A stretch of 6,391 nt of DNA from NCBI GenBank assembly GCA_947176355.1, contig CAMWQY010000153.1, positions 1-6,391 on the forward strand, read 5' to 3'. Origin of the DNA: an uncultured Porphyromonadaceae bacterium. GTDB lineage: Bacteria > Bacteroidota > Bacteroidia > Bacteroidales > Muribaculaceae. The translations under genes were made by a program, and so were the position numbers. The notes beneath the pieces were generated by a model that ran no database searches, was not told the DNA's origin, and saw only the letters and a program-made list of their open reading frames with translations. Of the stretch, positions 6,374 to 6,391 are shown one piece after another. Each line of letters opens with the position of its first letter. Position 1 is the stretch's first letter.

Positions 6374-6391
6374 CATAATAAGTATCTTGAC

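Overview
The window looks like a chromosomal segment of a gut Bacteroidales bacterium, most likely from the Muribaculaceae or a near relative. This rests on protein style, not on a database match: a ribosomal protein L17 with an Ala/Pro/Glu-rich tail, a large secreted multi-domain pectinesterase with Bacteroidetes-type accessory modules and C-terminus, a TAnnTTTG-type promoter element, and start regions without clear Shine-Dalgarno sequences.

Layout. Positions 1-302 hold the 3' end of rplQ (+), normally the last gene of the S13-S11-S4-rpoA-L17 operon. It is followed by two hairpins, the second a probable terminator, and by a run of 7-bp tandem repeats (393-440). That run leads directly to a cardiolipin synthase gene (cls, +, 449-1870) that appears to start at TTG. 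A 336-bp convergent intergenic region (1871-2206) holds a tandem 43-bp repeat containing a GCATGC palindrome, bracketed by imperfect 26-bp inverted repeats, and then a strong intrinsic terminator serving the gene on the other strand. Positions 2207-6142 (-) encode one very large secreted pectin methylesterase-like protein (about 1311 residues). Its order is signal peptide, two near-identical 194-residue modules, two InlB-B-like repeats, a further predicted beta-sandwich, a Big_5 Ig-like domain, a CE8 pectinesterase domain, an Fn3-like segment and a sorting-type tail. Its roughly 170-nt leader (6143-6314) carries another 7-bp tandem repeat, three minute upstream ORFs and a pair of 7-bp direct repeats 21 bp apart, with a Bacteroidetes -7 element further upstream.

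How the genes relate. rplQ and cls are housekeeping functions (ribosome; phospholipid synthesis in the inner membrane). The pectinesterase is an accessory gene for removing methyl esters from pectin outside the cytoplasm. It faces the other way on its own transcription unit, and no SusC/SusD pair, polysaccharide lyase or regulator is visible in the window, so no polysaccharide utilisation locus can be claimed here.

I do not see a convincing undescribed system. The best items for a second look are a 131-bp perfectly identical block inside an otherwise diverged internal duplication of the pectinesterase (a gene-conversion signature), the heptamer repeats placed just upstream of both complete genes, the tiny ORFs they create in the pectinesterase leader, and an Arg at the position expected to hold the first oxyanion-hole Gln of CE8 enzymes.
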